This document shows positions 1 to 10,977 of a DNA stretch of 64,000 bases, piece by piece; within the stretch, counting starts at the first letter, position 1; every line of letters starts with the position of its first letter. Under the pieces are notes generated by a model. It was not told the origin of the DNA. It saw nothing but the letters and a program-made list of their open reading frames with translations, and ran no database searches. Position numbers and translations under genes: made by a program. The DNA is from Anaspis maculata. Its lineage: Eukaryota > Arthropoda > Insecta > Coleoptera > Scraptiidae. The stretch covers positions 96,894,935 to 96,958,934 of the forward strand of contig OX421962.1 of assembly GCA_949128115.1 (NCBI GenBank), read 5' to 3'.

Positions 1-340
1 CAAAACTCACGTCATAAGGTACATGATTTTAGCCCTATAGGTCTAATGAACGTTGATGAGGTTTTTCAAAATTTCTTTGTCTTACATGTCAGACAATGTC
101 AGGCTTGTCAATTTTCGAAAAATGGTCAAAATTCACGTCATGAGGTACATGGATGAAACCAACGGGCTTTTGTGTGAGAACATCTCCTTAATCAAAAATC
201 GGGTCATAAGACAAAATATTTGAGGGCTCTCGGTTCATAGACAAGTTTGAAATTTTAAAAAAGGGCCAAAATTTACCTTCTCCTGGAGACTTCTCCTTTG
301 ACATAATTTTAGGAATGAAAAACGACTCTTACATGATTTT
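1..340. repeat. Degenerate ~125-bp direct repeat
   Basis: A stretch beginning near 4 with ctcacgtcataaggtacatg recurs near 131 as ttcacgtcatgaggtacatg, each copy followed by diverged AT-rich sequence. A further weak copy starts near 270. This resembles the edge of a dispersed repeat that continues beyond the left end of the window. No protein-coding signal is visible. Confidence 0.4.
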
Positions 341-574
341 TGGCGTGGGTTTCGAATCTGTCTACAAAAGTTCTCAATGGTACATTGCTTACAGGGTGCA
401 ACATTGAAAAATGTTTCTCAAATCGTACACTCTGTATTTCAACATGGAAATCGATCCCGTCTTTCATCCTGATTACATATCAACTTTTTTTTTGTCATAG
501 GAGGGTACCCTTTTACAAATACATGATTACAAATATATATCACACTTGGTCCTTTTTTTTTAAATTTCAAACTT

Positions 575-731
575 GTCCAAAATAGCTGTATTACACTACA
601 CAATTTCTTGTACAATTTCTTGTACAATCTGCCAAAATAGTGTCAAAAAACAATGAACTTGATTGTTGATTCGACAGATTCTTCAAGAAATTGTACAAGA
701 AATTGTGTAGTGTAATACAGCTATTATGGAC
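575..731. repeat. Hairpin element with 47-bp arms (foldback MITE)
   Basis: Positions 581-622 are the exact reverse complement of 684-725, and the pairing extends outward to 575 and 731 with one mismatch. The loop is about 60 bp. The arms contain an internal direct repeat of caatttcttgta. The perfect arms suggest a recent origin or gene conversion. No clear target-site duplication was seen. It could be a small MITE or a cruciform-forming palindrome. Confidence 0.7.
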
Positions 732-1029
732 CTAAAGCCCCCAAAAATGTTGTCTCACAACCAGATTTTTGATAAAGGGGATGTTCCCATCAAAGTCCAG
801 TTGGTTTCTGGTCATTTTCTGGGAGATCCCAGTTCGCGCGCTCCCAATGTAAACAGCACTGTGCCTGTGGCGCGAAATTCAAATGCCGCAAACCAATTGA
901 ACATTTCTTCCCACTGCCATTCCCCTGTCCAAATAAACCGTGACACAAGTGCACAATTAGGATTAACGCCTGAACCTTAGAGTTCTTTCAAATTATAAAG
1001 TAATTTCCATCATTGATTATGAATGATGC
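726..1029. other. Unassigned interval with an 84-codon ORF
   Basis: An open frame runs on the plus strand from 726 to 980. Its predicted product is hydrophilic and rich in Asn, Ser and Pro; I recognise no domain, signal peptide or membrane segment. The start lies just inside the right arm of the preceding hairpin. I do not claim it is a gene. Confidence 0.2.
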
Positions 1030-1031
1030 TA

Positions 1032-1324
1032 CAGTAATGTCTGGATAATCCGAACAGAAAGTTGCCAGACTCCGTTCGGATTACGAAAACGACCAGATTA
1101 CAGAATGCATAATGAAATAGGCCTTAGTGACTGCCTGAAATGTTATAATTATACATTCAAATTGATACGTAGTGACCTTCATACAAAGTAGAGAAGAAAA
1201 TCTCGAACATTAGTAAAATAACGACAAACTTACAAGAAGGCATATCATTTTACTTTATTGGGGTGCTCGGATTATTAGGTGCTTCGGATTATAGAGGGTT
1301 CGGATTATCCATATAACATTACTG
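1032..1324. mobile_element. pogo/Tigger-like MITE, TA target site
   Basis: The element starts cagtaatgtctggataatcc and ends with the inverted equivalent (ggattatcc, six extra bases, acattactg). It is flanked by TA at 1030-1031 and 1325-1326. The CAGTA start and the gataatccgaa core are typical of arthropod pogo-like (Tc1/mariner superfamily) ends. Near the right end the cggatta motif is repeated several times. It is 293 bp long and has no transposase, so it is non-autonomous. Confidence 0.75.
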
Positions 1325-1411
1325 TATTACCTTATTATACCAAGCGTTCATAAATTGAATGGGTCAAGGGTGCCTGTGAATCCAAAAACATCTGTCGCAA
1401 CTAGGGTAATT

Positions 1412-1612
1412 GCGGCTTTACAGAACTACGTATGTCGCCGGCGACAGTGTCGCTGGCCAATAGAATTCGATCTGCCTGTACTCCCCGACCTCACTCCATA
1501 ATTACCGCGACAGGAGTTTCTGTCGTCGTGTCGTTCAAATTATTCAACTACAGTGGAGTGGGGGATTGTCGCCGGCGACAAACCGGCGACAAACGAAATT
1601 CTGTGAAGCCGC
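1412..1612. mobile_element. Nested ~200-bp MITE with gcggctt ends
   Basis: The left end gcggctttacagaact and right end ttctgtgaagccgc are inverted repeats. The subterminal motif gtcgccggcgac occurs in both arms, with an extra copy on the right. It lies inside the left part of the surrounding mariner-like element. A short plus-strand open frame across it is incidental. Confidence 0.6.
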
Positions 1613-1639
1613 CATAATCCTTTTGTAATAAATTTGTCA

Positions 1640-2198
1640 AACTTTGACAAGTTACGTCCCATATTATTGATCTCTGATCTGCCATAAGTGCATTTGTGTG
1701 AATCAGCGTGAATTTTGTGAAAGTTGAGCAGGTTGTCGTTCATCAAATCAACCACAAACCAGTGGCAGTACGCATAAGACGTCTGCGGGGTGGTCTGCCA
1801 AAAATAGAGCTTGGCTTGATATGAGTGCATTCTGTATATCAACGATTTCATGGCCAAGTCCTTTTTGATAATTTTCTGGCGTGTTCCCAAAGAGAGTCCA
1901 ATTTCTTGAGAGAGATGAGAGATCTCTCAACGGCTTTTTAAACTCTTGTTCCATACGTTGACGAACGTCATTAACAACTTCTTCTGTGCGAACGGTTGGC
2001 CTACCAGCACCTTTTTTGTGTGTCACAAAGCCAGTTTCACGAAACAGACGGACGCAATGTGCATTGTGCAAGACACTTATGAAACTTATCTAGTAGGTAT
2101 TATTGCAAAATCAGGAGAGTGCTGCTGGAAAAACTTCGCACACATGTTCAAAAATACGCCTCGATCATGTAGGTTTTGTGCCTTGCCGCGAAAACCAT
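1640..2198 (-). pseudogene. Broken DUF4817/mariner-like transposase
   Basis: Reading the minus strand from the ATG at 2196-2198, a short N-terminal piece is followed by a stop. A second piece (2071-1748) contains RLFRETGF, GRPTVRTEE and a basic segment ending in LSS, typical of the N-terminal helix-turn-helix of insect DUF4817-type transposases. The homology then changes frame near 1890 (TRQKIIKKDLAMKS) and again near 1780 (HWFVVDLMNDN), ending in a degenerate segment near 1640. At least three frame breaks make it inactive. Confidence 0.65.
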
Positions 2199-2335
2199 AT
2201 TTTAAATGTTCCGAAAACTGCGATTGGTTTGACAAATTACGATAACCAAAAAATTACAGACATAGAATGAACGATGCTAGTTCCGACAGACGTTTTCAAA
2301 CTCACAGGCACCCTTGACCCATTTAATTTATGAAC

Positions 2336-4487
2336 TCTCGGTAGGTGTTGATAACTACCTTATAATTATTAAATTATGTATATAAATCTCAGGTAATGTT
2401 TTCAAACTAAGGGCAATCTCAAAAAAAGCACGTATGTACTCGCAGTCTTTCACCGGCCTACAAACAGCTTTCCTATTGTGTCGTACGTATTTCAAGAATT
2501 TAATTAAAACTTTAAAAGAGCCGCGCGTTCATCTATAAATTAAAATGTGAAATATTAATGGAGAAGAAAAGCTTGGAAATTACGGTGACGCTCGCCACTG
2601 TAAAGTCTTGTCAACAACAACTGGCTTTTTATAATTTGTTATTTCACCTACCTATTTAACTACCTACTTACCTACCCGCTAGCTACATTTTAAAAATACC
2701 CGTGCACCTACGCTCATTTCGTGAGACGCACCGTGGATAACAAAGTCGAGCATTGTGCTTTGTTGAGAAAGGTCAGTTTCTAAACTTAGATTTCAATTAC
2801 TGGTTGAATCGCAAAAAATATATCAAAAACAATAGGTACCTACACAAATGTCTTTTTCTCGACTACATGCTCAAAAAAGAAACTTCTGAGGCATCTACCA
2901 CAACACTTTCCAGACGAGTGGATCCAGGACAAGAACGTAAGCATAAGTTACACTTTGAAAGCTACTTCCTTAGTTTTATATAATCGAAGAAGTTGCAACG
3001 ATCGTCCAAGTAGAGTTTTTCAGTACCATCTTCACTGTACCTCGACATCTAAACAGGGCTCAACAGAAATTTAACCTTCTACAAACCTACCTACAAAATG
3101 AACTAATAAATTTCCTGTGGAAAATTGATTACAAAAATGTAAGATATTGTTACGCGGATACTCTAGAAAGATCGCGGAGTATACCAAGGAAAAGTGGCCG
3201 CGCTTGGGTGAGAACACTGAAAACTTCTTTGAGCCATTTAGACCGTGTACACTACAGTGTAAAAATTTCTCAGGTAAACAAATTGTTTGAGATCTAACAG
3301 CGAGCGAAAAACACTGGGCTACCTACTCTGCGGTTTGGAAGGCAACAGCCGAATTCTAAGTAATATCGGTGTGATGATGAATAAACGAAAACTGTTGCAA
3401 GCCAATCTTCTAATAAAAAACCCAAGTCCATAACATTTATTGGTGTCAGAAGTGAGAAGAGAAGGTAAAGAACGCTAGAGAAAAAGAAGAGCAAGAGCGG
3501 AATAAGAAAAAAAAACTGATGCTTGGTTGTCACAAGCCGTCGATGGCGCATTCAGGTGCTTAAAATCAGAGCTGTCCAAAATTCTGTTCGCTCCCACAGG
3601 GTCTTTGAAGAAGTTTTCGAAGAGCCCGAGTCTCTTAGATATGTTTCAACAAATGGTTCGGCGCCCACAGTGTCCATGCTCAAAGAAATCATGCTAGAGT
3701 TGAAAAATCGTGATGGGACGAGCGAGGGATATGTGAGGAGGCCCTAAATTTGTCGTAACATGTGGGGGCCCCAGGGGTCGTCCGTGCTTGATTCCGGCAC
3801 TGATTGCACACCTATTCAAAATATTGGGTTCTCGTATTGTAATCTATGAAAGAATTCACGTAGCTATACTTCTATGTGCTGAGTACGACCAGTTTCAATC
3901 TCACATTTTTACTCCACAATCCACATTCATGTCACAGCACTTGTGTATAACTTTCTACCAACAACAATTTGTTTTTTTTTTTCGCGGGGTTATAGCGCAA
4001 CTTGGGCCCTTTTATGTGCTTTTATGACGAACTTTTAACGTCGCGGCATACTTGACAGAAACGACATAATAAAAACTCACTCCAGAAAGCCATGTCTATT
4101 GTTTTTTACGACAAATCGATGACGTCGTAACTGATGCTAAGCCCATCATTTTTCGACTTCACTGAAAATTTTACTTGAACAGCCCCCTTATTGATGGAGG
4201 CCGGAGTTCAATGCCCAAAGGTCGTTAGAATCTCTCGGAGTACAAGGCGTAGAACACAAACAAATCGACAATGACTTGTTGTGGCCCTGTCAGACGCAGC
4301 GTTTAATTAAAAACGCCGACGTGAAAGAAAATCGTGTGAGGACGAGTTTCGAATCTAAAGTATCAATGTAAAGTTCATGCCGATACCGCTCGTTATAATA
4401 CCTATGATGCGTCCATTAACAAAATTTCATGTTGAAGACAAATGAAAGGTTTTTCCGCACAAGACGCTGGTATTGCTATATTAGGTA
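2336..4487. other. No recognised gene
   Basis: This 2.1-kb interval is mostly AT-rich. Open frames at 2753-2983, 3294-3551 (minus), 3523-3747 and 3788-4027 exist, but none gives a product I recognise. The 3523-3747 frame encodes a charged 74-residue peptide and could be a TE fragment. No inverted-repeat ends were identified. Confidence 0.3.
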
Positions 4488-5274
4488 TAGTAGGTTCACT
4501 TGTACCGTGATTCTAGTTGGCTGTGAGATTTTGTTTCTAAGTTTCCAAATCTGATATTTGAAAACTCCCTAGAACTTGGCAGTTGGTTGCATTGATATTT
4601 GAAAGTTTAAGCTTGACAACATCAACAACATTACCGTTTATGTCAAATAGACTGAAAATCACGAGTTTCACGGAAATTGTGGTGGAATTATGCCGATTAC
4701 TGCGAAATCTGTGTTTGCGCCTCAGCTTGTGTCTTGAACAATAACGTCCAGTGCCCATTTTGAAGCCCTCGAGGGTGCCATCAAGAACTCGCTTCTGGGA
4801 GAAAATTGGCAAAGTATAGGTGCTGGGCATGGACCCCATAACGTTCAGCTTTGCGAAGAAGACGTGAATTTATTTTCAAAAACCACATAATATGGAAGCA
4901 TTGTGAACTATTTCTGGTTCTGGGAAGCTACCTACACTTTTCTAATTTTTGTGTGGATGGGATTCATCGGCGTGATTACTTGATATCACTGCTCAGGACA
5001 TCGTACTGGAACAAGAAATTTGCGGAACTTGTGAAAGGTGAACTACATCCACTCCATACTTGCAATTTGCAAAGTTAATTTCGGTAATTTTTTCATTTTT
5101 GACAGGAACAGCCGACACATCAACATATCCTATCTTGACAAAAGCGCACCAACATAACCTATCTTTCGAAGCCAGACGCTCAGGCGCACACTAGGCAGTT
5201 GGACGTGAAGTCTACAATGCCAAACTGTGAAATTTGCCCAGCCTACTAGAATCACGGTACAAGTGAACCTACTA
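4488..5274. mobile_element. TA-flanked inverted-repeat element, 787 bp
   Basis: The left end tagtaggttcacttgtaccg is matched inverted at the right end (cggtacaagtgaacctacta). The match extends for about 36 bp through gtgattctagt-ggctg. TA dinucleotides flank both sides (4486-4487 and 5275-5276). Interior open frames at 4537-4839 (minus) and 4851-5078 (plus) have no motif I can identify. It fits a Tc1/mariner-type non-autonomous element or a badly decayed autonomous one. Confidence 0.7.
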
Positions 5275-5477
5275 TATCTACTATTGCCGACACAAAAAAG
5301 TGAGCGACAGATGAATGACACTTTACACTTTGGTCCTGAGAATAAAGCTTAAGAGTTATTCAGGTGCTGAAGGATGACCCATTAGCCTTGCTGCACGCAC
5401 TTTGGATTTTACAGCATGCGAACGACCAGCGTCTTGAAGAAAATTTAAAAAAATCATCCAACTGTGACATCTACATA

Positions 5478-6557
5478 CCGGGTGATCATTTGAAAACTAT
5501 CCACCTGCAATAACTCCCGATCCCTAGTGAATATTTTTTCGAGCAAAAACAGGTCGAATTTTATATCGAGGAGGACATCCAAAACATACATTGGCAAATT
5601 TCTATATTCACCCCCCTCGCCCCCACTCACCCCAACTTTGAAATTTCAAACGACACTACCTACCTTGCGATACATCAAATTGAAGGAAATTAAATTTTCT
5701 TTCTGAAAAAATTTTTTCAAAATTTTTAACCCCACCCCCTTTTCCCTAAAAATTCTCTGACTGTCCCATTTTATATTCTGGACCCCTCATTTTTTTCTCA
5801 ATTTAGTCGGCGTCATCCTAGATAGCATCGAAAAAGAAAATTCTCGGTGGAAAAAGTGCTACTCAAATTCACCCCTTTGCTCTCCCCCACCTCAACTCCC
5901 AAATTTAACGAAACACTACCTACTTTGTGATACATCAAATTGAAGAGAATTAAATTCTCTTTCCGAAAAGAATTTTTTTGAAATTTTCTACCCCTTCCCC
6001 AATAAATTGGCCATTTGGAGTATTCTAGGGGGAAATGGGGGGCTTTAAAAATTGTGAAAAAATCTTTTTCTGGAAGAGAATTCAATTTCCTTCAATTTGA
6101 TGTGTTACAAAGTGGGTATTGACATTTTAAATTTTTGAGGTCAGGTGGGGGGAGCGAAGGGGTAAATTTGGGTGGCACTTTTTTTTATAGAAAATTTTCT
6201 CTTTTGATGCTGTGCAGGATGACGTTTACTGTAATGAAGGGAAATGGAGGTCAAGAATAATAACTTGGACACTCAGAGAATTTTAGGAAGAACGGGGGGT
6301 GGAGTTGAAAGCTTTCAAAATATTTTTTTTAGAAAGAGAATTCAATTCTCTTCAATTTTATGCATCGCAAGATAGGTGGTGTCGTTCGAAATTTCAAAGT
6401 TGGGGTGAGTGGGGGCGAGGGGGTTTGAGATATAAATTTTCCAATTTATGTTTTAGATGTCCCCCTTGATATAAAAATCGACCTGTTTTTGCTCAAAGAC
6501 ATTTGCACTAGGAATCTGGAGATATTGCAGGTGGATAGTTTTCAAATGATCACCCGG
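5478..6557. mobile_element. Long palindromic element, copy 1 (ccgggtgatc ends)
   Basis: The element begins ccgggtgatcatttgaaaac and ends with the reverse complement, with TA on each side (5476-5477 and 6558-6559). The inverted arms run several hundred bp, with blocks such as caccccaactttgaaattt mirrored near 6390. A second copy lies at 24857-25938. It has no transposase frame; short ORFs within it are arm artefacts. The likely class is a non-autonomous, long-TIR Tc1/mariner-like or foldback element. Confidence 0.8.
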
Positions 6558-6621
6558 TATGTACCTGCACCTCAACCTACACCATGGAAATCAACCATCA
6601 TTATTCATAACCTACCTTGTA

Positions 6622-8772
6622 GTGCAGTAAAGATAGGTTTTGGGATTGAAAAAATTAATTCATGAAATTTTAAAGCTGCTATCGATTCAGAATTTCATCC
6701 TCTACCATGTACTTAAAATTCCCGAAAATCCCATTTGAGCATTTTTCTTGCGGCGCTGTCAAAGTATATCATGTTTGCTGCAACAAGTCCGAAAATTGTA
6801 TCCTCGCTTTTGTGACATTAGAGCTATATTGTTAGTTCAGAGCTATTGGTATATACTCCAGGGCATGACCAGAACGTCATCCGACCCGCTGAAATCCTAT
6901 TTCCAGCAAAATAAATCACGTAACCCGATTTAATCTGCAATTTCCACTGGTAATCAAGTGTAGTTCAGGGATTAGTGACCAAATTTAATAAAATCCGTTC
7001 TTTTTGTGATAAAGGCATGGAATTTGATATGAGTGGTCTTCATGGTCCCCTTGTCAAATGTCAGGGGGCTTAGGGACCCCCTTGAAAATTGAAGTCGCAG
7101 AAACTCATGCAAACCACCATTAACATAATTGTCACGCATCTCAAAAAGTAATCATTCGACTCCACGTTAAATCTCAACAAGAAACACACCAGTTCTTCAT
7201 AATGAAAAAAAAATTCTTCGGAACGTCAAAAAAATCGGGTTTTTATAATTTTTTCATGTAATAGAGGAATAAATTCATTATCCGCATATCATTATCCACT
7301 AATTTGTATCTGCCGAAGCCATTGATGGAGCCCATTCCTTCATATTGACATCTAGAAGCAACAATTCCAGATGAAACCAGCCAATTCAAGTGCTCAGCTC
7401 AGCAGCGTTTTTTTCAATGTTACCAATTGATATGAATGACAATTTATTATTGGGTGGATAGCTTCAACTGTTTGATAATTTTATTGAGGATAACTAGACG
7501 AGGATTGATGCGCGAAATCCCCGAAGAAATTTTTTTAACCGTCACCTGTCACTGTTAGAATTGCACCAAATTTCATGCTACTTTGGCGAAACAACAGCAA
7601 ATACAGACTAAAGAGTATAGACAAACGTCAATACAATCTGCAGTTGTCAAGTAGAAGGCACGAAGAATGAGGATTGAGGCGTGGAATACTTCAAAGCTTC
7701 AGTTTGAGTAAATACACAGTATAGAAATATTTCCAACAAACCCTAGGGGCACAATTCTTATGATGGTGAGCGACACGAAAAAAAAATTTCTCATGTTTTT
7801 GCGCTTGGTTCCGCGTGTACTCATATAAAATTAGGTTACAGAACAGTTCCAGCTATCCATCCATTCATAAATTGTGGATCATATTGATTGATAACAATTA
7901 AAAAACGCTGTTGAACTTCACACTTGAATTGGCTCATTTCTTCGGGAGCTGTCATCCCTAGAATGACAATATCAAAAAACAGACTTTATGAATAGCTTCG
8001 GTAAATACAAATTAGTGAATAATGAATAATGATACACAGCAGATCAACTTACCGTCTCTTGGAATCAAAAATCATTAAAAACTGTGTTTTTTTTGACACT
8101 CCGAAGGATTTTTTTTTTAACACGAAGAACAATGCGTACATGGTGACAACTGTTATGTCTCTTGTCAAGGTTTGGTGTAGAGTCAACTGATTACTTTTTG
8201 AAATGTGTGAAGATATTTACTGGTGGTTTGTGAGAGTTCCTGAGACTTCAAATTTTTAAGGATGTCCTTAGGCCCCCCTAACCAAAATATGGCGAGGCGT
8301 CATGTTTACATTTGGAAAGAAGATCATGAGGACCACTCTGCCAAATTTCATGTCTCTATCACAAATCAAACAGATTGTAGTAAATTTGGTTACTAACCCT
8401 CGAATTATACTTAATCAAACACTGATTACATATAACACTGTTATATAGAAGTTAAAGCGACTTCCGTGTTTTTTTTTTCGGGAAATACGAGTTAGAGGTT
8501 CAAACGAAGGTCTGGTCATGCCCTGCAGTATATATCAACAGCTCTAAGCCAACAATGTAGCTATAGTGTGACAAAAACAAGAATACCATTTTCGGACTAG
8601 TTGCAGCAAACATGATATACTTTGACAGCTCCGCAAGAAGAACGCTCAACTGGGATTTTCGGGGATTTTGAGTATTTGGTAGAGAATGAAATTCTTAATC
8701 GATATCTGCTATAAAATTTTATGAATTAATTTTTTCAAGGTTTGGGGTCTTTTTTGACTATCTTTACTGCAC
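6622..8772. mobile_element. 2.15-kb near-complete palindrome, TA-flanked
   Basis: The left end gtgcagtaaagata is mirrored by tatctttactgcac at the right, with TA at 6620-6621 and 8773-8774. Blocks along the arms correspond in inverted order: gcatgaccagaacgtc near 6862 with the gtctggtcatgccctg block near 8508, the region near 7290-7325 with 7990-8040, and 7380-7420 with 7900-7950. Pairing reaches to within roughly 100 bp of the centre near 7697. There is no coding capacity. Confidence 0.75.
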
Positions 8773-8829
8773 TATTGCGTGACTGGATTCCAAAGGTACA
8801 TACCAGGATTTCCACATAAATAATAATTA

Positions 8830-9023
8830 TGTGTTTCGCCTCTTACTGGGGGCTCATAAGGCATCTCGCTCAACGTATTTCATGCAATCGCTTTATACAA
8901 CGGCTTTATTCCACCGCACCCAATAAAATATGTGTTTCGCCTCTTACTGGGGGCTCATCAGGCATCTAGCTTGACGTATTTCATGCAATCTATACAACGG
9001 CTTTATTCAACCGCACTCACCCA
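8830..9023. repeat. Two-copy ~100-bp tandem duplication abutting the receptor splice donor
   Basis: Copy 1 (8830-8922) and copy 2 (8931-9023) both run tgtgtttcgcctcttactgg to the sequence around the exon end. Copy 2 ends ccgcactcaccc, which contains the minus-strand donor GTGAGT. Copy 1 has ccgcaccca in its place, lacking four bases. The copies differ by a few substitutions and a 4-5-bp gap. The duplication therefore includes the intron start and the last base or so of the exon. Confidence 0.8.
9015..9020 (-). promoter_or_regulatory. Splice donor of the receptor exon
   Basis: On the minus strand the exon end reads ATGTTGG followed by GTGAGT, a near-consensus 5' splice site. The encoded HVVNML fits the family position just before TM6, where the protein should continue, whereas the genomic frame reads Glu-Cys-Gly then stop. 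This supports an intron here. Confidence 0.85.
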
Positions 9024-10014
9024 ACATGTTGACCACGTGTTTGGCCGCTTTGGCGTTCTTGGCAAAGTTCTTGCGTCCCTCTTCGGAATCCGCCGTCGTG
9101 ACCGCATCGCCGTCTCCCAGCTCCCCGTTGAGTAAATTGGCATTCATCGACTGTTGCGGCGTGGATTGTGAAATTTTACAAACTTTGTGCCTTAACCTGA
9201 CACTGCCTCCTCTTTTCGTCGGCGGTTTCACCGTCGACTTGTGCAATTGCAGCCCGATCAGAACGTACAGCACGGACAACAGCACCATCGGCGTGAAGAA
9301 GAAAATGATCGTCGATATTTGAAAAGCATACGGCAATAGCATGCGCTTCACGCTGCAGGAGCGGTGTTCGTAGTTCCGCCTGCCATCGGACAGCTCTTCG
9401 TACACGATGCCGAAAGACATGGCCTGCGGTATCGCCGAACCCATCGCCACTATCCAAATCCCTATGATGAACTTGATCGCCCTGTTGAGCTTGGACATTT
9501 GGTGCGAAAGGAACGGATGGCAAATCGCGACGTATCTTTCGATGGTGAACGAAGTTATGGTGAGAACCGTGGCGTTGGCCGACGTTTCCGCGGTGAAGCC
9601 TTGCATCACGCAGAAGGCTTCTCCGAAGATGTAGGGGTACCTGGACCAGATGCAGTAGACTTCGGGCGGCAGACCGGAAATCAAGAGGAGCAGATCGGAA
9701 ATGGCCATGCTGAAGAGGTAGTAGTTGGTGGCGGTGTGCATGGATTTGTTGCGGGCGATGACGATGCAAGTGCTGACGTTGCCGATGACGCCGCTGAAGA
9801 ACATCAGGACGTAGAGGATGGTCATCGGTATGACGATGAAAAGGGGATCTCGTTTCGGGCCCCAGTCAGCGAACTCTTCGATGATGTCGACTTGTTGCGG
9901 GAAAAAGGACGATTTGTTGGTGGTGAAGAGACTGCTGAGGTTGTAGAGCGTTGCATTTTCCGAGGAAGCGAAGGTTCCGTTGGTGTCGGGATGCAGGACC
10001 AAGAAGGTTTGCAT
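9021..10014 (-). CDS. PRXamide neuropeptide (pyrokinin/CAPA) receptor, first coding exon
   Basis: This exon encodes the first 331 codons of a rhodopsin-like G-protein-coupled receptor. The extracellular N-terminus has four N-glycosylation sites (Asn12, 20, 25, 33). TM1 spans about 58-84, TM2 95-117, TM3 136-158, TM4 180-200 and TM5 228-254. Cys135 and Cys220 would form the conserved extracellular disulfide, and ERY (159-161) is the G-protein motif. The segments HTATNYYLFS, SGLPPEVY, ETSANATVLT and CHPFLSH are characteristic of insect pyrokinin/CAPA receptors, which act in neuropeptide signalling (diuresis, ecdysis, muscle, pheromone control). The third intracellular loop (258-328) is long. 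The frame ends at a donor, ATGTTGG|GTGAGT, in phase 1; TM6, TM7 and the tail must lie on later exons to the left, and I found none in the window. Pyrokinin versus CAPA subtype is not resolved. Confidence 0.9.
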
Positions 10015-10023
10015 GTTGGAGTG

Positions 10024-10045
10024 TTATCCGTCCATCTAGAACAAA
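10024..10045 (-). promoter_or_regulatory. Likely 3' splice site and 4-codon upstream ORF before the receptor start
   Basis: Minus strand: CTTTGTTCTAG ends at 10036, preceded by a pyrimidine-leaning stretch and a TCTAAT that could be a branch site. Directly after the AG comes ATGGACGGATAA (10035-10024), a tiny ATG-stop unit, and ten bases later the receptor ATG at 10014. This implies one or more 5' UTR exons to the right. Confidence 0.5.
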
Positions 10046-10759
10046 GTTGGAATTAGATTGAAACTTGCCACACACCTTGTATGGACGTATTACATATGCA
10101 AAGGATATAGGTGGAATTGGGTGAACTGAAACTTCTGTTAGCTCTATTTCCTGAAACTAGATTATACTCAACTAAATTGATTTTTTACTTCACGTCTTTG
10201 TTGTTATGTGATTAGATTACTAAATATATACTATCAAACGCATTTCTGAGTCTTGTACCTGAATAGGGCTGAGAGCTGGTTTGGTAATAATGTATTTATC
10301 CAAAGCGTCACTTTGTACGTTAGCGGAAGTAGACATCATACAAGACAAGTGAGAATTTAATTAATTAAAAGCTCAGATTGTTCTGTAGCACGACATGGTG
10401 AGCACCTAAGAATATTGATGCTACAGAGTGCTTTACTCCACACTTCGTTCATTTATGTTTTTTACGATCTCCCAGTTTCGATTCCAGGCTTGGAATCACA
10501 TTTTTGCTGCTCCGTACTCCAACATCATCTTCCTTAATGATACAAAAGTTTTAATTTCCAACGTGATCATAATTCGTCCTGTACCTATAATGATAAACAT
10601 TACTACGGATCATGGGCTAAATTTTCATACCTACTTAGTTTTAAAACTTTCAAGATATCCGCAGCCTACACTGCAACTTCTCGAGGGCGAGGGCATGAAT
10701 AATCTCAGAGTGGCCGACTATTATATGACCTGATTCAAAAATTTATATCCCCGCTCTTA
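10046..10759. other. Upstream of the receptor exon, nothing recognised
   Basis: This AT-rich interval has no conserved coding motif. It presumably lies within the receptor 5' intron or upstream region. A 101-codon open frame at 10428-10733 is unassigned. Confidence 0.3.
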
Positions 10760-10977
10760 GTCCAGGAGCTTATGTAATAAAAGAGTATTTCGTGGGATTT
10801 TGAATGAAGGAGCATAGCGACCATGTGGAATACATTCCTTGAATGGGCAGTAATCACACCTCACCGAGTGTTTTGCTTGAATTTCTTGCAGGGGATTCAT
10901 ACAAGGTGAAACAGGAAAAAAAAACTTCTTTTTTCTATCTTTTTCTAACTATATTTTTTCTTCCAACTATTTTTTTT

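Larger units (their letters stand above)
1346..2335 (-). mobile_element. Mariner-like (DUF4817-type) transposon, 990 bp, degenerate
   Basis: The left end, gttcataaattgaatgggtc, is repeated inverted at the right end (gacccatttaatttatgaac). The similarity continues inward for roughly 65 bp, including a shared ctgtcg-aactag block. Inside is a broken minus-strand transposase. A separate 200-bp MITE has inserted near the left end (1412-1612). No clear TA duplication is visible at the outer edges. Confidence 0.65.

Noticed and set aside
9026..10056. Long open frames on both strands across the receptor exon (for example 9364-10056 plus, 9176-9769 minus)
   Set aside because: They overlap the receptor exon in other frames, have no motifs and arise from its GC-rich coding composition.
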